Positions 26,118 through 36,300 of a stretch of DNA of 64,000 bases are shown in pieces; position 1 is the stretch's first letter; each line of letters opens with the position of its first letter. The position numbers and the translations under genes are program-made. The stretch covers positions 248,001 through 312,000 of the forward strand of contig JACKLU010000001.1 in the NCBI GenBank assembly GCA_024235735.1. Reading direction: 5' to 3'. The DNA comes from Burkholderiales bacterium (GTDB lineage: Bacteria; Pseudomonadota; Gammaproteobacteria; Burkholderiales; Nitrosomonadaceae). The notes below the pieces were generated by a model. That model was not told the origin of the DNA, made no database searches, and saw only the letters and a program-made list of their open reading frames with translations.

Positions 26118-27341
26118 CTACTGATTCTTGATGGGTAGAAAGATCTGCAGCAGATCATTCAGGAAACGCCTACCCATTAAGGTTGGGGTAATGCGACGAT
26201 GGTCGCGTTCGATCAGCCCACGCTGTTCCGCTTCGTTTAGTGCCGGAAGAATAACAGGTAGTGGCATCCCGGTGCGTTCCTCAAACAATACACTTTCGAA
26301 TCCGCCGGTTAAACGCAGCGCATTCATCATGAATTCAAAGCTGCGATCAGCCGGTTTTAATTCGAACTGCGTTTGTATCGCTGGAGCGGCGGAGATCGAG
26401 CCGTCCACTGCTTTCTCCAAATAGGTTCTGGGTTGCTTGAATCGCATCTGGCGAATGATTTTATCAGCAAAACTGATCTTGCTGTGCGCACCGGCGCCCA
26501 CACCGAGATAATCGCCGAATAACCAGTAATTTGTGTTATGGAAAGATTCCCGTCCACGGCGCGCAAAAGCGGAAGTCTCATAATGCGTGTAGTGATTTTC
26601 ACGCAGGATATACTCGATTTGATCCTGCATATCGGCCGATTGTTCATCCGTGGGCAATGCTGGCGGAAAACGATGAAACAGTGTATTGGGCTCCAATGTC
26701 AAATGGTAGATGGATAAATGTGCAACGCCAAAAGAGCAGGCAATTTCAGCGTCCCGGCGCGCCTCCTCTACTGTTTGTCCAGGTAATGCATACATTAAAT
26801 CCAGATTGACATTGTCAAAAATGTTCTGTGCGATAGCTACTGCGCTGTATGCCTCGTCATCGTCATGCACTCGACCCAGCGCACGAAGATGCTGTGAATT
26901 AAAACTTTGTATGCCGACAGACAAGCGATTGATTCCGGCGGAGCGGAATTCAGCAAACTTCAGCGCCTCGAAAGTTCCCGGGTTGGCCTCCAAAGTGATT
27001 TCCGCCATAGGCTCCAGCGGCAGTAAGGTCCGTATTGCTGTCAGTATTTTATCAATAGATTGCGCGCTGAATAAACTTGGTGTTCCGCCGCCAAAAAAAA
27101 CACTGGTGACTTGCCGTCCCCAGACATGAGGCAAAGCGGATTCCAGATCGCGAATCACTGCATTGACATAAGCATCTTCGGGAAATTCATCCGCTTTTCT
27201 CAATGCATGTGAATTAAAGTCACAGTATGGGCATTTTTTCAAACACCAGGGAATATGGATGTATACGCTCAATGGCGGCAATGACCGAAGCCTTGGCGAT
27301 GCTCTTCCGGGTAATGGGATTGGGGTGACAATTGTATCCAC
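26118..27341 (-). CDS. hemW: Radical SAM heme chaperone HemW
   Basis: A 407-residue radical SAM protein with CLKKCPYCDF (Cys33, Cys37, Cys40 bind the 4Fe-4S cluster), FFGGGTPSLF and ERTG plus a C-terminal HemN_C domain. True HemN has an extra N-terminal part and an additional Cys in its motif (CxxxCxxCxC), which is absent. HemW binds heme and delivers it to respiratory enzymes. It ends 36 bp before the FNT gene. Confidence 0.92.
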   Translation of the reverse strand: MDTIVTPIPLPGRASPRLRSLPPLSVYIHIPWCLKKCPYCDFNSHALRKADEFPEDAYVNAVIRDLESALPHVWGRQVTSVFFGGGTPSLFSAQSIDKILTAIRTLLPLEPMAEITLEANPGTFEALKFAEFRSAGINRLSVGIQSFNSQHLRALGRVHDDDEAYSAVAIAQNIFDNVNLDLMYALPGQTVEEARRDAEIACSFGVAHLSIYHLTLEPNTLFHRFPPALPTDEQSADMQDQIEYILRENHYTHYETSAFARRGRESFHNTNYWLFGDYLGVGAGAHSKISFADKIIRQMRFKQPRTYLEKAVDGSISAAPAIQTQFELKPADRSFEFMMNALRLTGGFESVLFEERTGMPLPVILPALNEAEQRGLIERDHRRITPTLMGRRFLNDLLQIFLPIKNQ

Positions 27342-27349
27342 AGCAACAT

Positions 27350-29872
27350 TTATCCGATTTTGCGTAGAATCAACAACGGCGGTGTCGTCAAGGTACTCCG
27401 CGTGCCCATTATACCTGCGATTAATACGCCTATACTGCCTGTACCGATACCAACCGCCCAGACCCAGGGATTGAAGCTGTAGGATAAATGCAGAACGTGA
27501 CTGCCAATGGTATAGCCCAGAAGGCTTGCCCCAGCCGAGGCAAATAGTCCGGCCAGACCGCCCAGAATAACAAACTCGGCAGCCCAGGCGCGTGTTAATT
27601 GTTCGCGCCTTGCACCCAGTGTGCGAAAAATAGCCGCTTCATAGATTCGCTCGTCCTGGGTTGCGGCTATGGCCGCATACAATACAATAAATCCGGCAAG
27701 CAGCGTGAATAAAAAAACAAATTCGATGGCGCGGGATACTTGCTGAATCATTTCCTGTACCTGCCTGACTGCCGTAGCAACATCAATGACCAGAATATTC
27801 GGAAATTCCCGCACCAGCTCATGCATCATCTGGGATTCCGCTGCCGGCACATAAAAACTGGTGATATAACTCACCGGGTAGTTGTCCAAATAACCAGGCG
27901 GAGCGACAACAAAGAAATTCACGCGAAACGAATCCCAGTCAACTTTTCTCAGACTGGTGATGGTTCCGGTAAAAGCATTGCCCGCGACATCAAAAGTCAA
28001 TCGATCCCCAAGCTTGACGTGCAAAGTGCGTGCTATGCCTTGTTCCAGCGAAAGCGCGGCTTCTGTTCCAGATATTTCGTTGCCGTCGGTATCCCACCAC
28101 TCGCCATTTACCAGCTGGTTATCCCGAGGCAATTCATTGGTCCAGGATAAATTAAAATCACGCCGGATATGATTCGCAGCGTGCGGATCATCATAATCCT
28201 CAGGTTTGACTTTGCGGTTGTTAATTTCGGTCAACCGGGCGCGTATCATCGGAAAAACAGGGGGATGAGCTGTATCATAGCGATCAAAAAAGGATTCCAG
28301 CAACGGCAATTGATCTTCCTGAATGCCGACGAGAAATTGATTTGGCGCATCTGGCGGCAGGGTTGTGTGCCAATCCTTGATCAAATCGTCCTGAACCAAG
28401 GTCAATACCAGTAAAGCCATAAATCCAAGGCCAAGAGAAACCGCCTGAATGATACTGGATCCTGCTCGCCGACGAATGCTGGCAAGACCGTAACGCCAGG
28501 CTCCGCCTGCCTGATGCCGAAGACCGGCCAAAAGCCTGACCAGAACCCAGCCGATCGAACCAAACACACCAATGGCAATAATGAACCCGGCGATAATGTA
28601 AAGCCCCAGTTTCAAGTCCTGCGCTTTCCATATGAATAACAGCGATAAAATGATCAGGCCCAATAAATAACCCGAAATACTGTAGGTGTTGGGTAATCCG
28701 ATGTCACGACGCAATACCCGTAATGCGGAAACGCTACGCAGATTAAGTACTGGCGGCAAAGCAAATCCGAGCAACAGCACTATGCTTATCAGAAAACCAT
28801 GAAGTGCCGGCAACCAGCTGGGCAACGATATTGCTGTATCCGCCAGTCCGGATAGCCATGTCGACAAAATTTCCTGGGCGGCAAAACCAAAAATACAGCC
28901 CACTGTGCTCGCTATGATGCCAAGTACAGTAAAGTAATACAGATAGAGATTAAATAAACCATTTTGACTTGCGCCCATGCTGCGCATGACGGCGCAGCCG
29001 TCAAGATGGCGCAAAGTAAATCGGCGCACCGCCAACGCGATAGCAGCAGCGGCAAGCACGACACTCACCAGAGCAGCCAGATTCAGGAATTTTTCGGCGC
29101 GCTCGAGCGCCGATTTGATCTCGGGCCTTGCATCCCGTATTCCTTCAATACGCTCGATAGATGTGATCTGGTTTTCGGCCCAATTGCGAAAACTCTCCAC
29201 GCTGCGGAAATCGCCGGCTATGAGCAATTGATAGGTAACACGGCTACCCTCCTGAATAAGTTCGGTAGCAGGCAGGTCGGCAGCATTAATCATCACGCGT
29301 GGCGCCATGCGGATAAAGCCGACCGAATGATCCGGTTCGCGCATTATCAGTGCTGTTGTCTTAAATTGTGCCGCACCGATTTCAACCTGCTCGTCACGCT
29401 TTAATGCCATACGCGCAAGCAGTTTTTCGTCGATCCAGACCGTACCTGACTCCGGAATACTCTGTGCAATACGTTTTTCGGGATCTGCTGATGTGCCTGC
29501 AAGATATAATTTTCCGCGCAACGGATATTCTTCGGATACCGCCCTGATTTCCGCCAGCTGATTGGTTTCTCCATTGGAAACCATGCTCGGAAACTTGATG
29601 ATTGTCGCCGTTTTAAGTCCACGCTGCCGGGCTTCCAGGGAATATTGCTCGGATAACGGGTGTGTGGAAGTGATTAATAAATCCGCACCCAGCAATTGAT
29701 TACTTTCCTGCGACAAAGTTTTTTCCACACGATCAGCAAAAAAACCGACAGTGGTCATACCACTGACTGCAACAACAAGCGCCAGCACGAGAATATAAAG
29801 CTCACCGGCTCGCCAGTCGCGCCACAACATTAAAAAAGCCAACCTGATAAAATTCATAACCATCCTTTTCAC
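27350..29872 (-). CDS. FtsX/MacB-type ABC transporter permease (YbbP-like)
   Basis: An 840-residue permease with the two-FtsX-domain layout: a first helix near residues 20-40, a large periplasmic region, a bundle at about 260-500, a second periplasmic region and three C-terminal helices with TQDERIYEAAIFRTLGARREQL. It resembles E. coli YbbP, which is encoded with its ATPase YbbA. Here no ATPase gene is adjacent on either side, so the partner must be elsewhere. It is 8 bp from hemW. The substrate is unknown; lipoprotein or lipid handling is likely. Confidence 0.88.
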   Translation of the reverse strand: MKRMVMNFIRLAFLMLWRDWRAGELYILVLALVVAVSGMTTVGFFADRVEKTLSQESNQLLGADLLITSTHPLSEQYSLEARQRGLKTATIIKFPSMVSNGETNQLAEIRAVSEEYPLRGKLYLAGTSADPEKRIAQSIPESGTVWIDEKLLARMALKRDEQVEIGAAQFKTTALIMREPDHSVGFIRMAPRVMINAADLPATELIQEGSRVTYQLLIAGDFRSVESFRNWAENQITSIERIEGIRDARPEIKSALERAEKFLNLAALVSVVLAAAAIALAVRRFTLRHLDGCAVMRSMGASQNGLFNLYLYYFTVLGIIASTVGCIFGFAAQEILSTWLSGLADTAISLPSWLPALHGFLISIVLLLGFALPPVLNLRSVSALRVLRRDIGLPNTYSISGYLLGLIILSLLFIWKAQDLKLGLYIIAGFIIAIGVFGSIGWVLVRLLAGLRHQAGGAWRYGLASIRRRAGSSIIQAVSLGLGFMALLVLTLVQDDLIKDWHTTLPPDAPNQFLVGIQEDQLPLLESFFDRYDTAHPPVFPMIRARLTEINNRKVKPEDYDDPHAANHIRRDFNLSWTNELPRDNQLVNGEWWDTDGNEISGTEAALSLEQGIARTLHVKLGDRLTFDVAGNAFTGTITSLRKVDWDSFRVNFFVVAPPGYLDNYPVSYITSFYVPAAESQMMHELVREFPNILVIDVATAVRQVQEMIQQVSRAIEFVFLFTLLAGFIVLYAAIAATQDERIYEAAIFRTLGARREQLTRAWAAEFVILGGLAGLFASAGASLLGYTIGSHVLHLSYSFNPWVWAVGIGTGSIGVLIAGIMGTRSTLTTPPLLILRKIG

Positions 29873-30130
29873 AACGCACTTGAGTAGACATGTGATTCAG
29901 TCACCTCGCACCTATTGTATACGATGCAGCCGCTTGCATTCATCACCGACACATAAACTCACCGTCGAAATTCACAGTGTACCGGATGAATCGTACAAAA
30001 TGGTTTTGTTGTCTGTCTGTTTTCACTTACCCCGTACCCCCAATTTTACGCAAGTAATACTTGCCACAAAATATTGCATTAGTTTGAAAATTTTGATAGC
30101 CTGAAATCGAATTTGAGTTTGATACAAATT

Positions 30131-30292
30131 GGAAACTAGGGTTCCGGCTATTGTGTAGTGACTGATTCTGAACATTACGTTTCAGTCGATGTCTTCACTA
30201 GCGTCTGGTTCGAGAGTTTCCGGTCTCGCGCTTCTTCATAAAAGCTTCTTTCAAACAGCGAGACTCCACGGAGGGATAAAAGCCCGGGAGAT
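30131..30292 (+). promoter_or_regulatory. Guanidine-I riboswitch (ykkC class)
   Basis: The conserved blocks appear in order: CTAGGGTTCCGG (30136-30147), TCTGGTTCGAGAG (30204-30216) and CCACGGAGGGATAAAAGCC going into CGGGAGA (30266-30291). These are the signature parts of the ykkC/guanidine-I aptamer. The middle stem is longer than in many examples. It lies in the leader of the permease and carboxyguanidine deiminase genes and should switch them on with guanidine. No clear terminator follows, so the expression platform is uncertain. Confidence 0.93.
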
Positions 30293-30427
30293 AGGCATAT
30301 GCATGGTGTCCATTACAATGGCTATTGCATACTTTCTGAGTTCCGGGAATTTATTCCGCAATAAGGCGCGGTTGACGTTGTGCGCAGCAGTCGTACACTC
30401 AAACCTCTGCCAAAGGAGTCTTCGATC

Positions 30428-31882
30428 ATGACAACCCTATTAAAACAAAATTCATGCACGCCTGCGGACAGTAATTCGTCCGCGACAGATACGCTTAATC
30501 GCAGCATGACCGTATGGCACAGCTTCACTATGGGCTTTGCTGTTGTTTCCCCCGTGGTTGGCCTTTATGCCATTATCGGCGTTCAGACTACCGTTACCGG
30601 CGGCGGCTGGTTTGCCGCACTGGCCATCTGTCTGGTCATGCAATTAATGGTCGCCACTGTTTATGCCGAACTCGCTTCGCAGTTTCCGATTGCAGGCGGC
30701 GCTTACAAATGGGCGCGACAACTGGGTGGTACGATAACCGGTCAATACGCGGGTGTCATCTATGTCTGCTCTGCAATCGCCATGCTGACCACGACAGCGT
30801 ATACAGGCGGCATTTGGCTGGCAACCTTCTCGGGCGCGCTGGATAGCAGTGGAATATCCATGGTGTTATGGGGCGCTGCTTTTCTGTTGCTGTGCGCCCT
30901 GCTCAATCTGGCGCATGTCAATATCTTCAAGACACTAATCGCATTGGGTGTTTACGCAGAAATCATAGGATCATTCGGCATTGCGTTGTTGTTATTCTTT
31001 TTTTTCCGTCAATATGGATTTTCCGAACTATTTCAGCATATGGGTTCAGGCACAGCCCCTACTGAAACGGCTGCATTTCTGGCCGCACTCGCAATAGCCG
31101 GCTGGGCTTTTATCGGCTTTGATTCCTGCTCCACAACTGCTGAGGAAACGCATCAACCCAAGCGGATGGTGCCACGCGCCATTTTCCTGGCATTAAGCGC
31201 TGTCGGCGCTGTCGTATTATTTAATTCAGCTTCACTGATTCTGGCCTTTGACCATGAAGCACTGACAAACGCCAGCAAAACGGCGGACCCGGTAACACCA
31301 CTGATTGCGGACCGGTTTGGTCAGTGGATAGAAAAACCGTTCTCCGGCATTGTCATGATCGCCTTTCTGGCCTGCGGTGCGTCTGTCGTCAAATACACCT
31401 CGCGCATCGTTTTTTCAATGGCGCGCGAAGGCAATATGCCCACGATACTGAGTCATGTTACAGCTAACAAAACACCACGCAATGCCATTCTATGCACCGT
31501 TACCCTGTCCGGCCTGGGGCTGTTGCTCGGGCTAAATGACGGCGCTGTTGCAACAGTGATAGCTTTTGGTACCGGCGGGTTATATGCCATGTTCGCCATG
31601 ACTACCGGCGTCGGTCTGTATACCCGGTTGACCGGACGCTGGAATCCGGCGCTCGGCGAGCTTAGGCTGGGTGTGTGGGGATTGGTGATCAATACAGTGG
31701 CGTTTATCTGGTCGGTTTTTGAATTCGTCAATATCGCCTGGCCGCGCACTTATGCGGTTTCACCTGACGCGCCCTGGTGGCAGTTATGGGCAATACCGCT
31801 GGTGCTTGGCAGCATCCTGAGCATCACCACGTTATCCATCATCATAAACAGAATCCGCATGCCAGCCGGCAAAAAAAGCTGA
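30428..31882 (+). CDS. APC-family permease of the guanidine operon
   Basis: The ATG at 30428 follows an AAAGGAG ribosome site. The 484-residue protein has about 12 membrane helices, starting MTVWHSFTMGFAVVSPVVGLYA, with GGAYKWARQLGG and AGWAFIGFDSCSTTAEETHQPKRMVPRA as in amino-acid/polyamine/choline permeases. Behind a guanidine riboswitch and before the deiminase and carboxylase genes, guanidine or guanidino-compound import is the likely task. Many related loci use an ABC transporter instead. Confidence 0.88.
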   Translation: MTTLLKQNSCTPADSNSSATDTLNRSMTVWHSFTMGFAVVSPVVGLYAIIGVQTTVTGGGWFAALAICLVMQLMVATVYAELASQFPIAGGAYKWARQLGGTITGQYAGVIYVCSAIAMLTTTAYTGGIWLATFSGALDSSGISMVLWGAAFLLLCALLNLAHVNIFKTLIALGVYAEIIGSFGIALLLFFFFRQYGFSELFQHMGSGTAPTETAAFLAALAIAGWAFIGFDSCSTTAEETHQPKRMVPRAIFLALSAVGAVVLFNSASLILAFDHEALTNASKTADPVTPLIADRFGQWIEKPFSGIVMIAFLACGASVVKYTSRIVFSMAREGNMPTILSHVTANKTPRNAILCTVTLSGLGLLLGLNDGAVATVIAFGTGGLYAMFAMTTGVGLYTRLTGRWNPALGELRLGVWGLVINTVAFIWSVFEFVNIAWPRTYAVSPDAPWWQLWAIPLVLGSILSITTLSIIINRIRMPAGKKS

Positions 31883-31904
31883 CATCGATAAGAAGGAGTC
31901 CAAA

Positions 31905-32642
31905 ATGAACGAACAACACTTTCTCTGGCAGGAACATGTCCCGGGAGGCGGTCACTGGTCCGGCATAATCCGGCGTGGAATGACACTGCGGCTGACAGAC
32001 ATCGATGGTGGCGCCAATGTATCCGTATTGTTTTACAACCAGGAGGAGAAGCTGGAACGCTACAACATGGCTGATACGCTCAAATCGCAGCATACATTTT
32101 ATTTGACTAAAGGCCATGCCTGTCATTCTGATATGGGGCGAATATTCTGTTGTATCACTGCGGATACGGTAGGCTGGCATGATACGGTCTGCGGACTGAG
32201 CGACGCCGAACTGACCCGGCAAAAATATGGTGTTTCACGCTACCAGGAACATCGCAACAACATGCATCGCAACGGATTGGACGGCATGCTGATCGAATTG
32301 GGTAAATGGGGATTGAATAAGCGTGACATCGTCGCCAATATCAATTTTTTCAGCAAAGTAACCGCCGATAAAAACGGAGCATTGCGCTTCCATCCAGATA
32401 ACAGCGCAGCCGGTGATTATGTTGATCTGCGTTTCGAAATGAATACGCTGATAGCACTCTCTACCGCACCGCATCCACTCGATCCGGCGGATCAATATCA
32501 TCCGGGTCCGATTAATCTGGCATTGTTCAGCACGCCACCTGATTTCGCCACTGAATGCGAAGATATCTCTGAAAATGTACGGGCGCGCCAAAATACGCAT
32601 CGACACTGCCTGCACAGCACAAAAGATCACGGAGGGGAATAA
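31905..32642 (+). CDS. cgdA: Carboxyguanidine deiminase subunit A (DUF1989, urea amidolyase-associated protein 1)
   Basis: This 245-residue DUF1989 protein matches urea amidolyase-associated protein 1. The pair is now understood as carboxyguanidine deiminase, which turns carboxyguanidine into allophanate and ammonia. Features are HWSGIIRRGMTLRLTDIDGGANVSVLFYN, HSDMGRIFCCITADTVGWHDT with metal-type Cys/His, and NINFFSKV. An AAGGAG ribosome site precedes it. Its stop overlaps the next start (TAATG), so both subunits are translated together. Confidence 0.92.
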   Translation: MNEQHFLWQEHVPGGGHWSGIIRRGMTLRLTDIDGGANVSVLFYNQEEKLERYNMADTLKSQHTFYLTKGHACHSDMGRIFCCITADTVGWHDTVCGLSDAELTRQKYGVSRYQEHRNNMHRNGLDGMLIELGKWGLNKRDIVANINFFSKVTADKNGALRFHPDNSAAGDYVDLRFEMNTLIALSTAPHPLDPADQYHPGPINLALFSTPPDFATECEDISENVRARQNTHRHCLHSTKDHGGE

Positions 32643-33301
32643 TGAATGCACATCAATTAACAGAAAGCCATCTTGATCCCGCCACTGCGGTGGTGGATGA
32701 AATCTGCGCGGCAGGAGAACCCTGGGTTAAACAAGTCAACGCCGGTCAAATATTCCGTATCGTCGATTTGGAAGGTAACCAGGCGGTTGATACGCTGTTT
32801 TTTAATGCGCGTCAGGCACTGGAACGTTACAGCGCCAGCGACACCATACGCCGGCAGAATCAGCTTTACCTGACCACGGGCAGCAGACTTTATTCGAATT
32901 ACGGCAATGTCATGCTGACTATTGTCGCGGATACCTGTGGCCGGCATGACACACTGGGTGGCGCCTGTTCGGCGGAGAGCAATACCGTCCGTTATGCGCT
33001 GGACAAATATCCGATGCACAGTTGCCGGGATAATTTCCTGCATGCACTGGCGCACGATCCGCTTTGCGAACAACGCGGCATGAGCAAACGGGATTTGCCA
33101 AGCAACATTAATTTTTTCATGAATGTGCCGGTCACCGAAGACGGCAGGCTTGAATTCGACGATGGTATCTCAGCGCCCGGCAAGTACGTTGAAATGCGCG
33201 CTGAAATGGATGTCATCATACTGATTTCCAACTGCCCGCAACTGAACAATCCGTGTAACGCCTACAACCCGACACCAATCCGTTTGCTGGTTTGGAATTG
33301 A
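32642..33301 (+). CDS. cgdB: Carboxyguanidine deiminase subunit B (DUF1989, urea amidolyase-associated protein 2)
   Basis: A 219-residue DUF1989 paralogue of CgdA, matching urea amidolyase-associated protein 2. It shares FRIVDLEGNQAVDTLFFNA, TIVADTCGRHDTLGGACSAESNTVRY and SNINFFMNVPV, and carries the fuller Cys/His set. It begins inside the stop codon of cgdA with a GGAGGGG ribosome site upstream. It ends 22 bp before the carboxylase gene. Confidence 0.93.
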   Translation: MNAHQLTESHLDPATAVVDEICAAGEPWVKQVNAGQIFRIVDLEGNQAVDTLFFNARQALERYSASDTIRRQNQLYLTTGSRLYSNYGNVMLTIVADTCGRHDTLGGACSAESNTVRYALDKYPMHSCRDNFLHALAHDPLCEQRGMSKRDLPSNINFFMNVPVTEDGRLEFDDGISAPGKYVEMRAEMDVIILISNCPQLNNPCNAYNPTPIRLLVWN

Positions 33302-33323
33302 TATTGCAGAGGATACCAGCGCT

Positions 33324-36300
33324 ATGTTCGATAAAATACTGATTGCCAATCGCGGTGCAATCGCCTGCCGCATCATACGCACGTTGCGCCGTATCGGTGT
33401 TAAAAGTGTGGCGGTTTATACCGATGCGGATGCCTTGTCGCGCCATGTCACCGAAGCCGATGAAGCTTTTTGTATTGGTGATGGTGCAGTAGCGGACAGC
33501 TATCTGCGTACCGATAAAATACTGGACGTTGCACGACAAACCGGCTCCCAGGCCATCCATCCCGGATATGGTTTTCTGAGCGAGAATGCCGATTTCGCGG
33601 AACAATGCGCAACGCATCAAATCCGCTTCATCGGGCCCACCGCCGAACAGATCCGGATTTTTGGACTGAAACATACCGCTCGCGAACTTGCCACAAAAAA
33701 CCAGGTTCCCCTGCTGCCGGGAACGGGTTTGCTGAACCATCTCGATGAAGCGCTGCATGCCGCTGGGCATATCGGTTATCCGGTTATGCTAAAAAGCACC
33801 GCGGGTGGCGGCGGCATTGGCATGCGGTTATGCTGGAACAAGACAGAATTAACCGAAGCCTACGACGCCGTAAAATTTCTTGCGCAGAATCATTTCAAGG
33901 ATGCCGGTATTTTTCTCGAAAAATATATCGAACAGGCGCGTCATATCGAAGTGCAGATTTTTGGTGACGGCAAAGGCAGCGTCATCGCATTAGGTGAACG
34001 CGACTGTTCAATGCAGCGCCGTAATCAGAAAGTCGTCGAAGAAACGCCCGCACCGAATCTTTCGACCGATCTGCGGCAAGCACTCATTGACGCAGCAATC
34101 CGGCTCGGCAGATCGGTCAATTACCAATCCGCAGGCACCGTGGAGTTTCTGGTTGATGCCGTCAGCAACACATTTTATTTTCTTGAAGTAAATACGCGGC
34201 TTCAGGTCGAACATGGTGTCACCGAAATGGTAACTGGCGTTGATCTGGTGGAATGGATGGTACGTCAGGCATCCGCTGATTTGCTACCCCTTGAAACCTG
34301 CAAAATAAACGTTAAAGGCAGCGCGATTCAGGTTCGTCTTTATGCCGAAAATCCCGCCATCAATTTCCAGCCGTCCAGCGGATTACTGACCGATGTCCGG
34401 TTTCCAGCCACTGCGCGCGTTGAGACCTGGATTGAGCGCGGTATCGATATCTCCCCATTTTATGATCCCATGCTGGCGAAAATTATTGTGCATGAATCCA
34501 CACGGGAACAAGCGATTTCGGCCATGCAGCAGGCGCTTGACCAAGTCATCGCTCAGGGTATTGAAACCAATTTGGAATACCTTACCCAGATACTGGGCAG
34601 CACGACATTTCATGCAGGGCAACACAACACAAGATTCCTGGATAGCTTCCGCTATTACCCACACACCATCGATGTGTTAAGTCCCGGTGTGCAAACCACG
34701 ATACAGGATTATCCCGGGCGGCTTGGATATTGGCAGATTGGTGTCCCGCCTTCCGGTCCTATGGATGCGCTCGCTTTTCGTCTGGCAAACCAGCTTGTCG
34801 GCAATCCCCCGGATAAGGCTGGACTGGAAATCACTTTTTCCGGTCCAACGCTACGATTTAACTGCGACAGCGTCATTGCGATCACAGGTGCGGAAATTGA
34901 AGCGCATCTCGACGGCAAAGCGCTGCCGCCATGGCAGTCGCATGCAGTAAAAACCGGCGCCATACTCAAGTTTGGTAAAACTACCGGGCACGGTTGCCGC
35001 ACTTATCTGGCCATACAGGACGGAATCCGGGTAACCGAATACCTGGGCAGCAAATCGACATTCATTCAGGGGCAGTTTGGCGGACATACAGGACGCCCGC
35101 TGCACAGTAATGACGTATTGCATATTCAGGAAACCGGTTACCACCAGCAGCGATTCTTAACACAGCATTCAACACCGCGTTATAGCAACGATTGGAAAAT
35201 CGGGGTTATGTATGGTCCGCATGGCGCGCCCGATTATTTTACCGAAGCCGATATTCAAGTATTTTTCAGCACGTCATGGACTGTACATCACAACTCCGAC
35301 CGCACCGGCATCCGGCTGCTTGGCCCCAAACCGGAATGGGCGCGCAGCGATGGCGGCGAGGCGGGCCTGCATCCTTCCAACATTCATGATAATGCGTATG
35401 CGATCGGCACCATTGACTTCACCGGAGACATGCCTGTCATTCTCGGCCCCGATGGCCCGAGTCTGGGCGGTTTTGTCTGTCCGGCGACGGTTGTCCACGC
35501 TGAATTATGGAAACTGGGACAATTGAAGCCTGGTGATACAGTACGCTTCTATCCGCTGTCAATGGAGCAGGCGGCAACAATGGCGCATCATGTCGAGGCA
35601 GCCATCGCGCAAATCAGCTTCCCTGAACAGGAAGCCATATCCGCAATACCCTCCGCACCGGGAAATCCCGTTTTACACACCATCCCTGAAAGTACGCACG
35701 CGCCTGCGGTCATTTATCGTCAAGCTGGTGACAAGTATCTGTTAATCGAATATGGTCCGGTCGTACTGGATTTCAATTTCAGGTTGCGCGCGCACGCTTT
35801 AATGAACAGTATTCAGCACGCACAAGAAGCCGGTTTCCTTTCGGGAATCATTGACCTGACGCCGGGCATCCGGTCGCTGCAAATACACTATGACGCTCAA
35901 TGCCTGCCGCGTGACCGGCTGTTGCAATTTCTGATCGACACTGAAGCACAACTATCCGGAATTGATGATCTGAGCATTCCTTCGCGTATTGTTCATCTGC
36001 CATTATCCTGGGATGACGCAGCGACAAAGCTGGCCATTGAAAAATATATGCAATCCGTGCGCAGCGACGCGCCATGGTGTCCGAGCAATATCGAATTTAT
36101 CCGCCGCATTAACGGTCTGGACAGCATCGAAGCCGTACAGCGTATTGTTTTTGATGCATCCTACCTGGTGCTGGGACTCGGCGATGTGTACCTCGGTGCG
36201 CCGGTTGCAACACCCGTCGACCCGCGTCATCGTCTGGTTACCACAAAATACAATCCGGCAAGAACCTGGACCCCGGAAAATGCTGTCGGTATTGGCGGCG

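Noticed and set aside
26118..27341. Oxygen-independent coproporphyrinogen III oxidase (HemN)
   Set aside because: The cluster motif lacks the extra Cys of HemN and the protein lacks the HemN N-terminal extension; HemW fits better.
30189..30431. 80-residue plus-strand gene before the permease
   Set aside because: It lies across the riboswitch; the conserved blocks are aptamer sequence, not codons.
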